A DNA stretch of 64,000 nt from Planctomycetota bacterium (GCA_020638875.1 JACKHS010000004.1:183072-247071), one strand, 5' to 3'. Shown: positions 16,442 through 24,505, numbered from the stretch's first letter. Numbers and translations are program-made. Notes: generated from the sequence alone by a model not told the origin.

Positions 16442-17251
16442 ATGAAGGTCTCCCAAATCATGACCACGCAGGTGGTCACGATCGGGCCCGACGACACCCT
16501 GGACGAGGCCATGCGCCTGTTCGAAAGCCGCGGATTCCGCCACCTCCCGGTGGTCGTCCGCGGCGCCCTCGTGAGCCTGATCAGCGAGCGCGACGTCTTC
16601 CTGGCCACCGGCTGGCGGACGGCCGCGCAGCGCAAGGCCGCCGGCCAGCGCGGCCCCACCCTCGTGCGCGAGATCATGCGCGAGCGGGTGGTGACCCTGA
16701 CCCCCGAGCACCCGGTCGAGGCGGCCGCCTCGATGATGATCGGCAAGCGCGTCGGCGCGATCCCGATCCTCGACGGCAACCGCTTCGTGGGGCTCGTGAC
16801 CAAGCGCGACCTCCTGGCCGCCTTCCGCCGGCGCAACCCGCAGGCCGAGTGGGGCGTGGACGCGCGCTGCAAGGTCTCCGAGTACATGCACCGCCGCGTC
16901 GACACGACCAGCCCCGAGCGGACGGTCTCCGAGGTGGCCGGGGTGTGCCGCGAGCGCGAGCTCAGCCTGCTGCCGGTGACCGAGGCCGATCGCGTCGTCG
17001 GCGTCGTGTCCGACCACGACCTGCGCTTCGGCTTCGAGGGCGAACACCCCGAGCCGATCTCGGGCGTGATGGCGACCGAGCTGGTCACCGTCGAGCCCGA
17101 GGAGGCGCTGACGCGCGCGGCGGACTCGATGCTCGCGCACAACCTGAGCGTCCTGCCGGTGGTGAGCGCCGACCACACCCTGATCGGCCTGCTGACCGAC
17201 GAGGACATCATCCAGCACTGCACCTCGCGCCCGCGACTCGGCGACGAGTGA
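16442..17251 (+). CDS. Second protein with four CBS domains
   Basis: 269 residues and a paralogue of the preceding gene, also with two Bateman modules: MKVSQIMTTQVVTIGPDDTLDEAMRLFESRGFRHLPVVVRG, VGAIPILDGNRFVGLVTKRDLL, LSLLPVTEADRVVGVVSDHDL and LSVLPVVSADHTLIGLLTDEDII. The strongest divergence from the first copy is in the loop after domain 1 (RTAAQRKAAGQRG). There is no Shine-Dalgarno sequence. TATCTT at 16376-16381 is a possible -10 box, 60 nt upstream. The ligand and partner are unknown, and the duplication suggests the two may form heteromers. Confidence 0.92.
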   Translation: MKVSQIMTTQVVTIGPDDTLDEAMRLFESRGFRHLPVVVRGALVSLISERDVFLATGWRTAAQRKAAGQRGPTLVREIMRERVVTLTPEHPVEAAASMMIGKRVGAIPILDGNRFVGLVTKRDLLAAFRRRNPQAEWGVDARCKVSEYMHRRVDTTSPERTVSEVAGVCRERELSLLPVTEADRVVGVVSDHDLRFGFEGEHPEPISGVMATELVTVEPEEALTRAADSMLAHNLSVLPVVSADHTLIGLLTDEDIIQHCTSRPRLGDE

Positions 17252-17296
17252 GCGCGGCGCCGCCGGGACTCGACACGGCTCGGCGGCGCACGGCAC

Positions 17297-17338
17297 GGCT
17301 GCGGGCCGCGCTCCCGACGGGGGGCGCGGCCCGCAGCC
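17297..17338. terminator. Terminator hairpin between CBS gene and small convergent gene
   Basis: 19-bp arms, 17297-17315 and 17320-17338, with one G-T pair and a four-base loop GACG. It lies between convergent units and could serve both. Confidence 0.75.
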
Positions 17339-17388
17339 GCTCCTGGACGGTCGGGGCCGGACAGCGCGTCGCGGGCCCCTCGCGCGTC

Positions 17389-17544
17389 TCAGGCCTTCCC
17401 GCTGGTGCCCAGCCAGAGCAACACGGCCGCGAAGAGCGCCCAGAGCGCGACGCCGAGGATGCGCTCGAAGCGCCACCCTTCGCGAGCCGCGGACAGCGCC
17501 AGCCCCGGCGTCCGTGCGTCTCGATCCTGCCTGCCCGTGTTCAT
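17389..17544 (-). CDS. Small single-pass membrane protein (51 aa)
   Basis: A short gene on the minus strand. Its ATG at 17544 is preceded by a strong ribosome-binding site, GGAGG, eight bases upstream. The protein starts MNTGRQDRDARTPGLALSAA, then has an Arg-containing amphipathic stretch. A predicted membrane helix at about residues 29-46 (ILGVALWALFAAVLLWLG) leads to a short GTSGKA tail. An in-frame ATG at 17559 is possible and would add five residues. The function is unknown. It fills the gap between the second CBS gene and the Cys-motif gene at 17689, and is too short for most automatic calls. Confidence 0.6.
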   Translation of the reverse strand: MNTGRQDRDARTPGLALSAAREGWRFERILGVALWALFAAVLLWLGTSGKA

Positions 17545-17688
17545 GCTTCCGTCCTCCATGCTCTAGTCTCTAGGGCGCCTGCGCGGTTCGGTTACGAGCG
17601 GCAGGTCGCAGGGGTTGGCGCCGGGCTCGCACCGACGGGCGCCGCACAACCTCCAAAGCGCACGAACGTCGCAGAGCGGACAGCCTGA

Positions 17689-17994
17689 ATGGAAATCAAA
17701 CAGATCGAGGTCGAGTGTCCCTGCTGCGCGGCGCGGCTGGAGATCGACGTGCTCACCGCCAAGGTGCTGCGCGCCGCGGCCGCCGCGGAGCTGGGCGAGG
17801 ACGGCAAGCCGGTCGTCGACCCGGGCCGTTGGGATCGCGCCGCCGAGCGCGTCGCCGGCCGCGCCGATGCCGCGCACGACAAGCTGGAAGCCGCGCTCGA
17901 CGCGGAGCGCACCAAGGAGTCGCGCTTCGACGACCTCTTCGAGCGCGCGAAGAAGAAGGTCCAGGACCGCAGCGATCGCGACCTCGACGCCTGA
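17689..17994 (+). CDS. Hypothetical protein with N-terminal CPCC motif
   Basis: 101 residues. The N-terminus IEVECPCCAARLEIDVLTAKVLRA looks like half of a zinc ribbon (Cys-Pro-Cys-Cys). The rest is charged and helical (DKLEAALDAERTKESRFDDLFERAKKKVQDRSDRD), probably a coiled coil that could pair two half-ribbons in a dimer. There is no signal peptide. It lies 63 bp before the LOG gene on the same strand. I recognise no named family. Confidence 0.75.
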   Translation: MEIKQIEVECPCCAARLEIDVLTAKVLRAAAAAELGEDGKPVVDPGRWDRAAERVAGRADAAHDKLEAALDAERTKESRFDDLFERAKKKVQDRSDRDLDA

Positions 17995-18057
17995 GCCGCG
18001 TCACGACACCCCCCCGAGCAGGGCACCTGCCCTCACCCCAGTCGCCTCACGCACCCC

Positions 18058-18852
18058 ATGCCCGAGAGCCGCTACAGCGCCGTCAAGGCGTACAAGAACG
18101 AGCACTTCCTCAACAGCCCCGACGCTCGCGCGCTGCGCATCCTGGCCGAGTACCTCGAGCCGGCCACGCGCTTCCGCGAGTTCCACGTGCGCGACACGAT
18201 CGTGTTCTTCGGCTCGGCGCGCATCCTGCCGCGCGCCGACGCGGAGGTGCTGGTGCGCGCGGCCGAGGCGGGCGAGGGCGACCTCGAGGTCGCCAAGCGC
18301 AAGCTCGCCATGTCGCGCTACTACGAGGACACGCGCGAGCTGGCGCGGCGCCTGACGCAGTGGTCGAAGAGCCTCGAAGGCACCGAGCGTCGCTTCGTCG
18401 CGTGCTCGGGCGGCGGTCCGGGCATCATGGAGGCCGCGAACCGCGGCGCGAGCGAAGCGCGCGGCGAGAACGTCGGCCTCAACATCTCGCTGCCCTTCGA
18501 GCAGAACGACAACCCGTACATCACCCGCAGGCTGTCGTTCGAGTTCCACTACTTCTTCATGCGCAAGTTCTGGTTCTCGTACCTCGCCAAGGCGATGGTC
18601 GTGATGCCGGGCGGCTTCGGCACGTTCGACGAGTTCATGGAGGTCGTGACGCTCGTGCAGACGCTGAAGATCAAGAAGCGCCTGCCGATCGTGCTCTACG
18701 GCACCGAGTACTGGGACAAGGTCATCAACTTCCAGCCGATGATCGACTTCGGCACGATCAGCCCCGAGGACGTGAACCTGTTCCACCGCACCGATTCGGT
18801 CGACGACGCCTACGAGTTCCTCGTGCGTCAGCTCACCGAGCACTTCCTCTGA
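18058..18852 (+). CDS. LOG-family protein (TIGR00730-like)
   Basis: 264 residues with the LOG (lysine-decarboxylase-like) Rossmann fold. The signature PGGFGTFDEF is at residues 184-193, and IVFFGSARILPRADAE and CSGGGPGIMEAANRGASEA come earlier. LOG proteins hydrolyse cytokinin ribotides or other nucleoside 5'-monophosphates to the base and ribose 5-phosphate; in bacteria many act as general nucleotide phosphoribohydrolases. The N-terminus carries an extra segment (YKNEHFLNSPDARALRILAEYLEP) seen in the longer LOG subgroup. It is cytoplasmic and shares a strand with the CPCC protein upstream. Confidence 0.9.
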   Translation: MPESRYSAVKAYKNEHFLNSPDARALRILAEYLEPATRFREFHVRDTIVFFGSARILPRADAEVLVRAAEAGEGDLEVAKRKLAMSRYYEDTRELARRLTQWSKSLEGTERRFVACSGGGPGIMEAANRGASEARGENVGLNISLPFEQNDNPYITRRLSFEFHYFFMRKFWFSYLAKAMVVMPGGFGTFDEFMEVVTLVQTLKIKKRLPIVLYGTEYWDKVINFQPMIDFGTISPEDVNLFHRTDSVDDAYEFLVRQLTEHFL

Positions 18853-18895
18853 GCGACGCGCGGTCTCCGTGCTTCGACGCGGCGCGGTGCGGGCT

Positions 18896-18908
18896 GGAAA
18901 ACTTTTCC
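18896..18908. promoter_or_regulatory. Palindrome upstream of the GGDEF-like gene
   Basis: A perfect 13-bp palindrome, GGAAAA-C-TTTTCC, is an A/T island in very GC-rich DNA. It ends 20 bp before TACCCT at 18929-18934, a candidate -10 box for the downstream two-gene unit. It would overlap the -35 region, so it may be a repressor site. Confidence 0.45.
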
Positions 18909-19047
18909 GGGTCGACCGCGCCGCTCGCTACCCTGCGAGACGCGTCGCGTTGCGGACTCAAGACCCCGGGGAGTAGGGGTCGATCTCCGCTCCGGCTGTC
19001 CCGCCCACGCGCCTCACGACCCTTCTTGTCCGCTCCTCCGACCCTCC

Positions 19048-20034
19048 ATGGCCGAGTTCCCCATCGTCGACTTCTCGGGTGACGGTGGGGGTCTGTTCTC
19101 CGGGGAGGAGATCCGGCGCCTGATGGGCGTGGAGTGCACGCGCGCCGAGCGCTACGGCTACCCCGTGGCGGCCATGATGATCGCGGTGGATCGCCTCGAG
19201 CAACTCGGCGACCTCTACGGCACCGAGTCGCGCGACACGATCCTCGACGAGGTCAGCACGGCTCTCGAGCGCAACACGCGCGAGAGCGACCTGCTCGGCT
19301 TCCGCATCGGCAGCCACTTCTTCGCGCTGTTCCCGCACACTGCGCGCAAGGCCGCGCTCGGGCTCGCGCGGCGCCTGATCGGCGACACCGGCAAGCTGAC
19401 CTTCGACGAGGGCTCGGCGAGCGTCAGCGTGACGCTCTCGATCGGGCTCGCGTTCCGCGGCGCGGGCGAGGCGGGGCGCTACGACCTCGACGAGCTGCGC
19501 AGCGAGGTCACCACCGCCGTGTTGCAGGCGATCTCGGCCGGCGGCGATCGCGCCGTGGCCTACACGCCGCCCAAGGACGTGCCGCAGGTGCCCGACCTCA
19601 AGGGCAACCTCGACGAGCTCGGCAAGAGCCTCGAGACGCTGCTGGCGCAGAAGGTCGCGGCCATCTTCGAGTCGATGGGGCAGTCGTTGCCGGACTTCGG
19701 CGGTCACCGCAAGGAAGTGCTGGCGCTGGCCGTCGAGAAGATGGAGCTCGCGCACGAGCAGATGCGCAGGGAACACGCCGAGCGCGTCGACCTGCTCGAG
19801 CGCCGGCTCGCCAAGGTCTCGCAGTCGCTCGAGTTGACCGAGGGCGAGCTGCGTCGCGCGCTGCTCGCCAAGGGCGTCGACCCCGGCGTGGCGTCGATCT
19901 ACCGGACGGTACAAGGGCTCTCGGACGTCGAGCACGACCTCGAGCTCAAGAGGGAGATGATGGCCGCGATCTTCGAGGCCAACCTCGAGCTGCGGACGCA
20001 GCTCTCGGAACGCACTGGCCGCGGCTCTCACTGA
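19048..20034 (+). CDS. Degenerate GGDEF-domain protein with coiled-coil tail
   Basis: 328 residues. Residues 20-175 have the diguanylate-cyclase fold (ECTRAERYGYPVAAMMIAVDRLEQLGDLYG... and VSVTLSIGLAF). The GGDEF active-site loop reads FRIGSHFFALFP, so the catalytic and metal-binding acidic residues are absent and it should not make c-di-GMP. Residues 190-320 are mostly helical and charged, with a likely coiled coil (KMELAHEQMRREHAERVDLLERRLAKVSQSLELTEGELRRALLA). There is no signal or membrane segment. It lies 26 bp before the MamK-like actin gene, so a partner role is likely. A receptor or scaffold function is inferred. Confidence 0.8.
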   Translation: MAEFPIVDFSGDGGGLFSGEEIRRLMGVECTRAERYGYPVAAMMIAVDRLEQLGDLYGTESRDTILDEVSTALERNTRESDLLGFRIGSHFFALFPHTARKAALGLARRLIGDTGKLTFDEGSASVSVTLSIGLAFRGAGEAGRYDLDELRSEVTTAVLQAISAGGDRAVAYTPPKDVPQVPDLKGNLDELGKSLETLLAQKVAAIFESMGQSLPDFGGHRKEVLALAVEKMELAHEQMRREHAERVDLLERRLAKVSQSLELTEGELRRALLAKGVDPGVASIYRTVQGLSDVEHDLELKREMMAAIFEANLELRTQLSERTGRGSH

Positions 20035-20060
20035 ACCGCGGGAAGCACAGGACTCAACAC

Positions 20061-21140
20061 ATGTCCAACAAGTCGGATCAAGCGAAGGCCAAGGACCAGG
20101 ACAAGGACCACGGCGTCCTCTACATCGGCATCGACCTCGGGACCTCGCGCACGTCGGTCGCCGCCAGCAACGGCGTGCGCGCGACCGTGCCGTCGTTCGT
20201 GGGCTACCCGAAGGACGTGGTCAGCAAGAAGCTGCTCAAGAAGGACGTGCTGTTCGGCGACGAGGCGCTCGAGAAGCGCCTCTCGCTGAAGCTGTACCGG
20301 CCGCTCGAGCACGGCGTGCTCAAGTGCGGCGGCGACAAGGCTGCGGCCGAGGACGCCGAGGGCAACACGCGCGCCGCGCGCGACCTGCTCACGGAGGCCG
20401 TGCGCATGGCGAAGCCTCGCAAGGACGAGCTCGTCTACGCGGTGATCGGCGCGCCCGCGCAGGCGAGCATCAACAGCAAGAACGCGATCCTCGAGGTCGC
20501 GCGCGAGTCGGTGGACTCGGTCATGCTGTGCTCCGAGCCCTTCGCCGTCGCCTACGGCCAGGACCTGCTCGAGGACGTGCTCGTGATCGACATCGGCGCC
20601 GGTACCGTCGACCTGTGCCGCATGCACGGCACGATGCCCGAGGACAGCGACCAGATCACGCTCGAGACCGCCGGCGACTTCGTCGACGCCGAGCTGTCCA
20701 AACGCATCTCCCAGGCCTACCCGCAGGCGCAGTTCTCGGTCGGCATGATCAAGGCGATCAAGGAGCGCCACTCGACCGTCGCCGAGACGACCGAACCGAT
20801 CCTCGTCGACCTGCCGGTCAACGGCAAGCCCACGTCCTTCGACCTCACCGAGCAGATCCGCGGCGCTTGCCAGGCGATCGTGCCGCCGATCGTCGAGGGC
20901 CTCGGCAAGCTGATCGGCACCTTCGACCCCGAGTTCCAGGACAAGCTGAAGCGCCGCGTGCTGCTCGCCGGCGGCGGCAGCCAGATCAAGGCGCTCGACT
21001 CGGCCATCGAGAAGGCCATGCACGAGATGCTCGGCAGCGGCAAGGTGACGCGCATCGAGGAGCCGATGTACGGCGGCGCGAACGGCGCGCTGAAGATCGC
21101 GCACGACATGCCCGAGGAGTACTGGGAGAAGCTGAAGTAG
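20061..21140 (+). CDS. MamK-like bacterial actin
   Basis: 359 residues of the actin/Hsp70 ATPase superfamily. Phosphate-1 motif GIDLGTS is at residues 23-29, phosphate-2 motif VIDIGAGTVDLC near 175, and adenosine motif LAGGGSQIKAL near 305. Several stretches recall the magnetosome actin MamK as I know it: SFVGYPKDV, RPLEHGVLK, CSEPFAVAYG, GTMPEDSDQITLETAGDFVD, and a C-terminal MPEEYWEKL. It lacks the substrate-binding domain of DnaK, so it is not a chaperone. It presumably forms filaments that position something in the cell. No magnetosome genes occur in the window. It is co-transcribed with the GGDEF-like gene and followed by a strong terminator. Confidence 0.8.
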   Translation: MSNKSDQAKAKDQDKDHGVLYIGIDLGTSRTSVAASNGVRATVPSFVGYPKDVVSKKLLKKDVLFGDEALEKRLSLKLYRPLEHGVLKCGGDKAAAEDAEGNTRAARDLLTEAVRMAKPRKDELVYAVIGAPAQASINSKNAILEVARESVDSVMLCSEPFAVAYGQDLLEDVLVIDIGAGTVDLCRMHGTMPEDSDQITLETAGDFVDAELSKRISQAYPQAQFSVGMIKAIKERHSTVAETTEPILVDLPVNGKPTSFDLTEQIRGACQAIVPPIVEGLGKLIGTFDPEFQDKLKRRVLLAGGGSQIKALDSAIEKAMHEMLGSGKVTRIEEPMYGGANGALKIAHDMPEEYWEKLK

Positions 21141-21157
21141 CGCGCTCCCGTTCCTGC

Positions 21158-21196
21158 CGCGACGGCGCGCGTCCCCCGCGGACGCGCGCCGTCGCG
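21158..21196 (+). terminator. Terminator hairpin after the actin gene
   Basis: A perfect 17-bp stem, with arms 21158-21174 and 21180-21196 and loop CCCGC, starting 18 bp after the stop codon. No T tract. Confidence 0.8.
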
Positions 21197-21205
21197 CGTT
21201 CCTGG

Positions 21206-21211
21206 TAGGGT
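21206..21211 (+). promoter_or_regulatory. Candidate -10 box of the FG-GAP gene
   Basis: TAGGGT ends 6 nt before the ATG at 21218 and follows directly on the preceding terminator. A leaderless transcript is expected. Confidence 0.5.
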
Positions 21212-21217
21212 GGTCGC

Positions 21218-22843
21218 ATGCGCCGCGCCGCTCTCGTCCTCGTCCTCGCGGCCTCCGCGCACGCGCAGGTCGAGTTGCCCCTGCCCCCCGAGGGCGTGGA
21301 GGACGGCGCCGGTCGCGCGGTCGCCGCGAGCGGTGACCTCGTCGCGGTCGGCGTGCCGCGCGGTGCCGTGCCCGTGGCGCCCGGTGCCGTGCACCTGCTG
21401 CGCGGCCCGACGGCGTGGACGCTCGAGGCGACGCTCACCGCATCCGACGGCTTCGTCGGCGACGCCTTCGGCTTCGCGCTCGCGGTCGAGGCCGGACGCG
21501 TGCTCGTGGGCGCGCCGGCGGCGAGCGGCGCGACGCCCGCGCCGGGCGCGACCTACCTCTACGAGCCCGTTGGCGGTGCGTGGGTCGAGCGCGCGCGCTT
21601 CGTCGCGCCGGACGGCGCGGACTTCGACGGCTTCGGCTTCGCCGTCGCGTTCGTCGGTGCGCGCGTCGCGATCAGCGCGCCGTTCCACGATCTCGGGAGC
21701 GCGCCCGACGCTGGCGCCGTCTACCTGTTTGCGCACGACGGTGCGGCGTGGTCGCTCGAAGCGCAGCTCGTCGCGCCCGACGCGGCTGCGTTCGACGACC
21801 TGGGATGGAGCCTCGCCGCCTCGCTCGGGCGCCTCGCCGTCGGCGCGCCCGGCGTCGACGACCTCGGCGGGCTCTCGGGCTCGGTCTACCTCTTCGAGGA
21901 GCTCGCGGGCGCGTGGGCGGCGAGCGCCGAGCTGCACGCCAGCGACGGCCTGCCGCTGGCGCGCTTCGGCAACGCGCTGGACCTCGACGGCGAGCGGTTG
22001 CTCGTCGGTGCGCCGCACCACCAGGCGCGCGGGCAGGCGTACCTGTTCGAGCGCGTCGGCGGCGCCTGGCGCGAGCTCGCGCTCTACGCGGCGCCGAACG
22101 GCGCGGTGGGCGACGCGTTCGGTGGCGCGCTGGCGCTCGACGGACCGCGCGCGGCGATCGGCAGCGCCGGCGCCGACGGCGCGCAGCCGGACGCCGGGCG
22201 CGTGCTCCTGTTCGAGGGCGACGCACCCGCGCCGAGCTTCGCGCGCAGCCTCGACGCGGCCAGCGCGGGCGCGGACGCCGGCCTCGGCAGCGCCGTCGCG
22301 CTCGCGGGCGGCGTGCTCGTCGCGGGCGCGCCGCGGCACGACGGCGCGGCGCTCGACTCCGGCGCGGCCTACGTATGGGCGCTCGCGCCCGTCGAGATCG
22401 GCGCGCTCGAGTGCGCCGGCATCGCGGCGTGCCCGTGCGGCAACCCCGGCGTCGCAGGCGCGGGTTGCGCCAACTCCACCGGCGCGGGCGGTCGGCTCAC
22501 GGCCTTCGGCTCGCGGCGCGCGTCCGCGGACGACCTCGTGCTCGTCGCGCGCGACCTGCCGCCCGGACGCCCGGCGCTGCTGTTCTGCGGCCCGCACGCC
22601 GCGGCCGGGACGGGCGCGCTCGGCGACGGGTTGCGCTGCGTGGGGAGCCCGGTCACGCGCCTCGTCGTCGCCGCGGCGGACGCGGGCGGCGCGGCGAGCT
22701 TCGGCCCGGGGCTCGGCGCCGCGCAGGCCTGGGCGGCCGGCGAGCTCGTACGCTTCCAGGCCTGGTACCGCGACCCCGCCGCCTCGCCGTGCGGCGCCGG
22801 CTCGAACGCGACGAACGCGGTGGCCGTGACCTTCGTGCCGTGA
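21218..22843 (+). CDS. Secreted FG-GAP repeat protein
   Basis: 541 residues with a short signal peptide (MRRAALVLVLAASAHA). Residues 25-390 hold about seven FG-GAP/integrin-like repeats, each with a 'DxFGxAvAxxGxxVxVGAPxxxxxGxxAGAVYLF' pattern: for example GFGFAVAFVGARVAISAPFHD and GAVYLFAHDG. Together they form a beta-propeller. The C-terminal 140 residues start with CPCGNPGVAGAGCANSTGAGG and run through DLVLVARDLPPGRPALLFCG, a domain I associate with planctomycete exported proteins. Its role is unknown, probably cell-surface or periplasmic. It is monocistronic. Confidence 0.88.
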   Translation: MRRAALVLVLAASAHAQVELPLPPEGVEDGAGRAVAASGDLVAVGVPRGAVPVAPGAVHLLRGPTAWTLEATLTASDGFVGDAFGFALAVEAGRVLVGAPAASGATPAPGATYLYEPVGGAWVERARFVAPDGADFDGFGFAVAFVGARVAISAPFHDLGSAPDAGAVYLFAHDGAAWSLEAQLVAPDAAAFDDLGWSLAASLGRLAVGAPGVDDLGGLSGSVYLFEELAGAWAASAELHASDGLPLARFGNALDLDGERLLVGAPHHQARGQAYLFERVGGAWRELALYAAPNGAVGDAFGGALALDGPRAAIGSAGADGAQPDAGRVLLFEGDAPAPSFARSLDAASAGADAGLGSAVALAGGVLVAGAPRHDGAALDSGAAYVWALAPVEIGALECAGIAACPCGNPGVAGAGCANSTGAGGRLTAFGSRRASADDLVLVARDLPPGRPALLFCGPHAAAGTGALGDGLRCVGSPVTRLVVAAADAGGAASFGPGLGAAQAWAAGELVRFQAWYRDPAASPCGAGSNATNAVAVTFVP

Positions 22844-22945
22844 GCGTGAGCTCCGTGACGACGAGCTCGCACGAATGATCGTCGCGCGGCCGCGTAGGCG
22901 CGCGCTCCCGCACCTCGACCCCGACCCCTGACCGCGATCCCCCCC

Positions 22946-23695
22946 ATGGCCGACCAAGTCGACTACCAGCTCGTCGGCGACGACTTCCAAGCCGTCGTGA
23001 TCACCCTGGACCCGGGCGAGGCCGTGCGCGCCGAGCCCGGCGCGATGATGTTCCTCGAGCCCGGCATCGAGATGGAGACGAACACCGGCGGTGGGCTGAT
23101 GAGCGGCCTCAAGCGCATGGTGGGCGGCGAGAGCTTCTTCATCACGACCTTCGAGAACCGCTCGGGGCGGCGGGCGAAGCTGGGCTTCGCGGCGGCCTAC
23201 CCGGGCAAGATCATGCCGGTCGACCTGACGCGCGGGACGATCTACTGCCAGCGCGACGCGTACCTGTGCTCGGCCGACGGCGTCGAGATCTCGGTCGCGT
23301 TCACCAAGCGCTTCGGCGCGGGCCTGTTCGGCGGCGAGGGCTTCATCCTGCAGAAGCTGACCGGCGACGGCCTGGCCTTCGTGCACGCGGGCGGCTACGT
23401 GCTCGAGCGCGAGCTCGTCAGCGGCGAGGAGCTGCGCGTCGACACCGGCTGCATCGTCGGCTTCGAGGAGTCGGTCGACTACGACATCCGCCGCATCCAG
23501 GGCGTCAAGTCGATGCTCTTCGGCGGCGAGGGCATCTTCTACGCGCTGCTGCGCGGGCCGGGGAAGGTCTGGATCCAGACCACGCCGTTCTCGCGCTTCG
23601 CCGACCGCGTGATGCGCGCGGCCGGCGCGAACCGCGGGCAGGTGCGGCGCGGCGGCGGCGGGCTGCTCGGCGACCTCCTGAGCGGCAACGACTAG
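22946..23695 (+). CDS. TIGR00266/AIM24-family protein
   Basis: 249 residues of the TIGR00266 (AIM24-like) family. It has the glycine-rich LEPGIEMETNTGGGLMSGLKRMVGGESFF, then GLFGGEGFILQKLTGDGLAFVHAGGYV and DYDIRRIQGVKSMLFGGEGIFYALLRGPGKVWIQTTPFSRFADRV. The tail is glycine-rich (RRGGGGLLGDLLSGND). The fold is a beta-sandwich trimer of unknown function, found near membranes. No signal peptide is present. It is followed by a strong hairpin. Confidence 0.93.
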   Translation: MADQVDYQLVGDDFQAVVITLDPGEAVRAEPGAMMFLEPGIEMETNTGGGLMSGLKRMVGGESFFITTFENRSGRRAKLGFAAAYPGKIMPVDLTRGTIYCQRDAYLCSADGVEISVAFTKRFGAGLFGGEGFILQKLTGDGLAFVHAGGYVLERELVSGEELRVDTGCIVGFEESVDYDIRRIQGVKSMLFGGEGIFYALLRGPGKVWIQTTPFSRFADRVMRAAGANRGQVRRGGGGLLGDLLSGND

Positions 23696-23717
23696 CGCGA
23701 GCGATCCGCGAAGCGAC

Positions 23718-23753
23718 GGAGCGCGCGCCGGGGGCCCTCCCGGCGCGCGCTCC
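23718..23753. terminator. Bidirectional terminator between convergent genes
   Basis: A perfect 15-bp stem, arms 23718-23732 and 23739-23753, loop GGCCCT. It lies between the convergent AIM24-type and TPR lipoprotein genes. Confidence 0.82.
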
Positions 23754-23776
23754 GCGCGTTCACGCCGGCCGGGCGA

Positions 23777-24295
23777 TCAGTCGCCGCCGACGTAGCCGAG
23801 GCCGGACAGGTTCGAGAGCGCGTCGGCCGCGCCCAGGCTGGAGGCCTTGTCGCCCACGGTCTTGGTCAGCACGGCCCATTTGGGGTCCTCGGGGAAGGCC
23901 TTGGCGCCGGCCTGCAGGATCTCGACGGCCTCGCCGATGGTCTTGGTGGCGGCGTCCTTGGCCCCGGACTGGGCCTGCGCCGTGGCGGCGGTCACCAGGT
24001 CGGTCACCTGCACCCGGAAGTCGCCGGCCTGCAGCTTGCCGGTCTTGGCCAGGTCGAGGAACTCGCTCTTGGCCTTCGCCGCGTCGGTGTAGCACAGGGC
24101 GCGCATGCGGCCGATGCGGGCGTCGAGGTTGCCGCCGTCGTTCGCCAGCACGGCGTCGAAGTCCGAGAGCGCCTCGGCGTGGTTGCCGGAGCTGAGGGCC
24201 GAGTAGCCCGCGTCCACCTGGGCTTGGGGGTCGGAGGAGCTGCCGCAGGAGGCGGCGAGGAGCAGGGCGAGGAGCAGGCTCGAGCGGGGTCGCAT
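23777..24295 (-). CDS. TPR-containing lipoprotein with LGY C-terminus
   Basis: 172 residues. The lipoprotein signal ends at LLAASCGSSSD (Cys17). The body is helical, with TPR-like units: AGYSALSSGNHAEALSDFDAVLANDGGNLDARIGRMRALC and EAVEILQAGAKAFPEDPKWAVL. The C-terminus is NLSGLGYVGGD, sharing a Leu-Gly-Tyr end with the two small RHH-like proteins in this window. TAGACT at 24338-24343 (minus strand) is a candidate -10 box, 42 nt upstream. It is divergent from the sat operon. The function is unknown. Confidence 0.8.
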   Translation of the reverse strand: MRPRSSLLLALLLAASCGSSSDPQAQVDAGYSALSSGNHAEALSDFDAVLANDGGNLDARIGRMRALCYTDAAKAKSEFLDLAKTGKLQAGDFRVQVTDLVTAATAQAQSGAKDAATKTIGEAVEILQAGAKAFPEDPKWAVLTKTVGDKASSLGAADALSNLSGLGYVGGD

Positions 24296-24337
24296 CGCGG
24301 TGGGGGGTTGGGGCCGGGCGGCCGGGTACGGTTCGAG

Positions 24338-24343
24338 AGTCTA
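24338..24343 (-). promoter_or_regulatory. Candidate -10 box of the TPR lipoprotein gene
   Basis: Read on the minus strand, this is TAGACT followed by CTCG. It is the same TAGACTCTC sequence found before the DUF59 gene at 9833-9838. Confidence 0.4.
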
Positions 24344-24505
24344 CCCCGCGAGAGGCCCCGGGCGGGAACCGGCCGGCGCCGGCCGGGTGGGCCTCCAGCG
24401 CGGCCGCCCAGGGGTCGACAGGGTCCTCGGCGCGGCCGCGGGCCGTCCGTCCAAGCTCCCGAGGGGCCGCGACTTCGGCCGCGCGGGTCGACTTCCCGCT
24501 CAAGG

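Noticed and set aside
19048..20034. Active diguanylate cyclase
   Set aside because: The GGDEF loop is IGSHFF, without the acidic residues needed for catalysis.
20061..21140. DnaK/Hsp70 chaperone
   Set aside because: The protein is only 359 residues, has no substrate-binding domain, and shows MamK-like segments throughout.
20717..23386. An 889-codon minus-strand open frame opposite the actin and FG-GAP genes
   Set aside because: A shadow frame with Arg/Ala repeats, crossing two well-supported genes and their intergenic terminator.
24325..24350. GGTTCGAGAGTC as a tRNA T-arm
   Set aside because: No anticodon arm or acceptor stem can be folded around it. It coincides with a TAGACT-type promoter hexamer.
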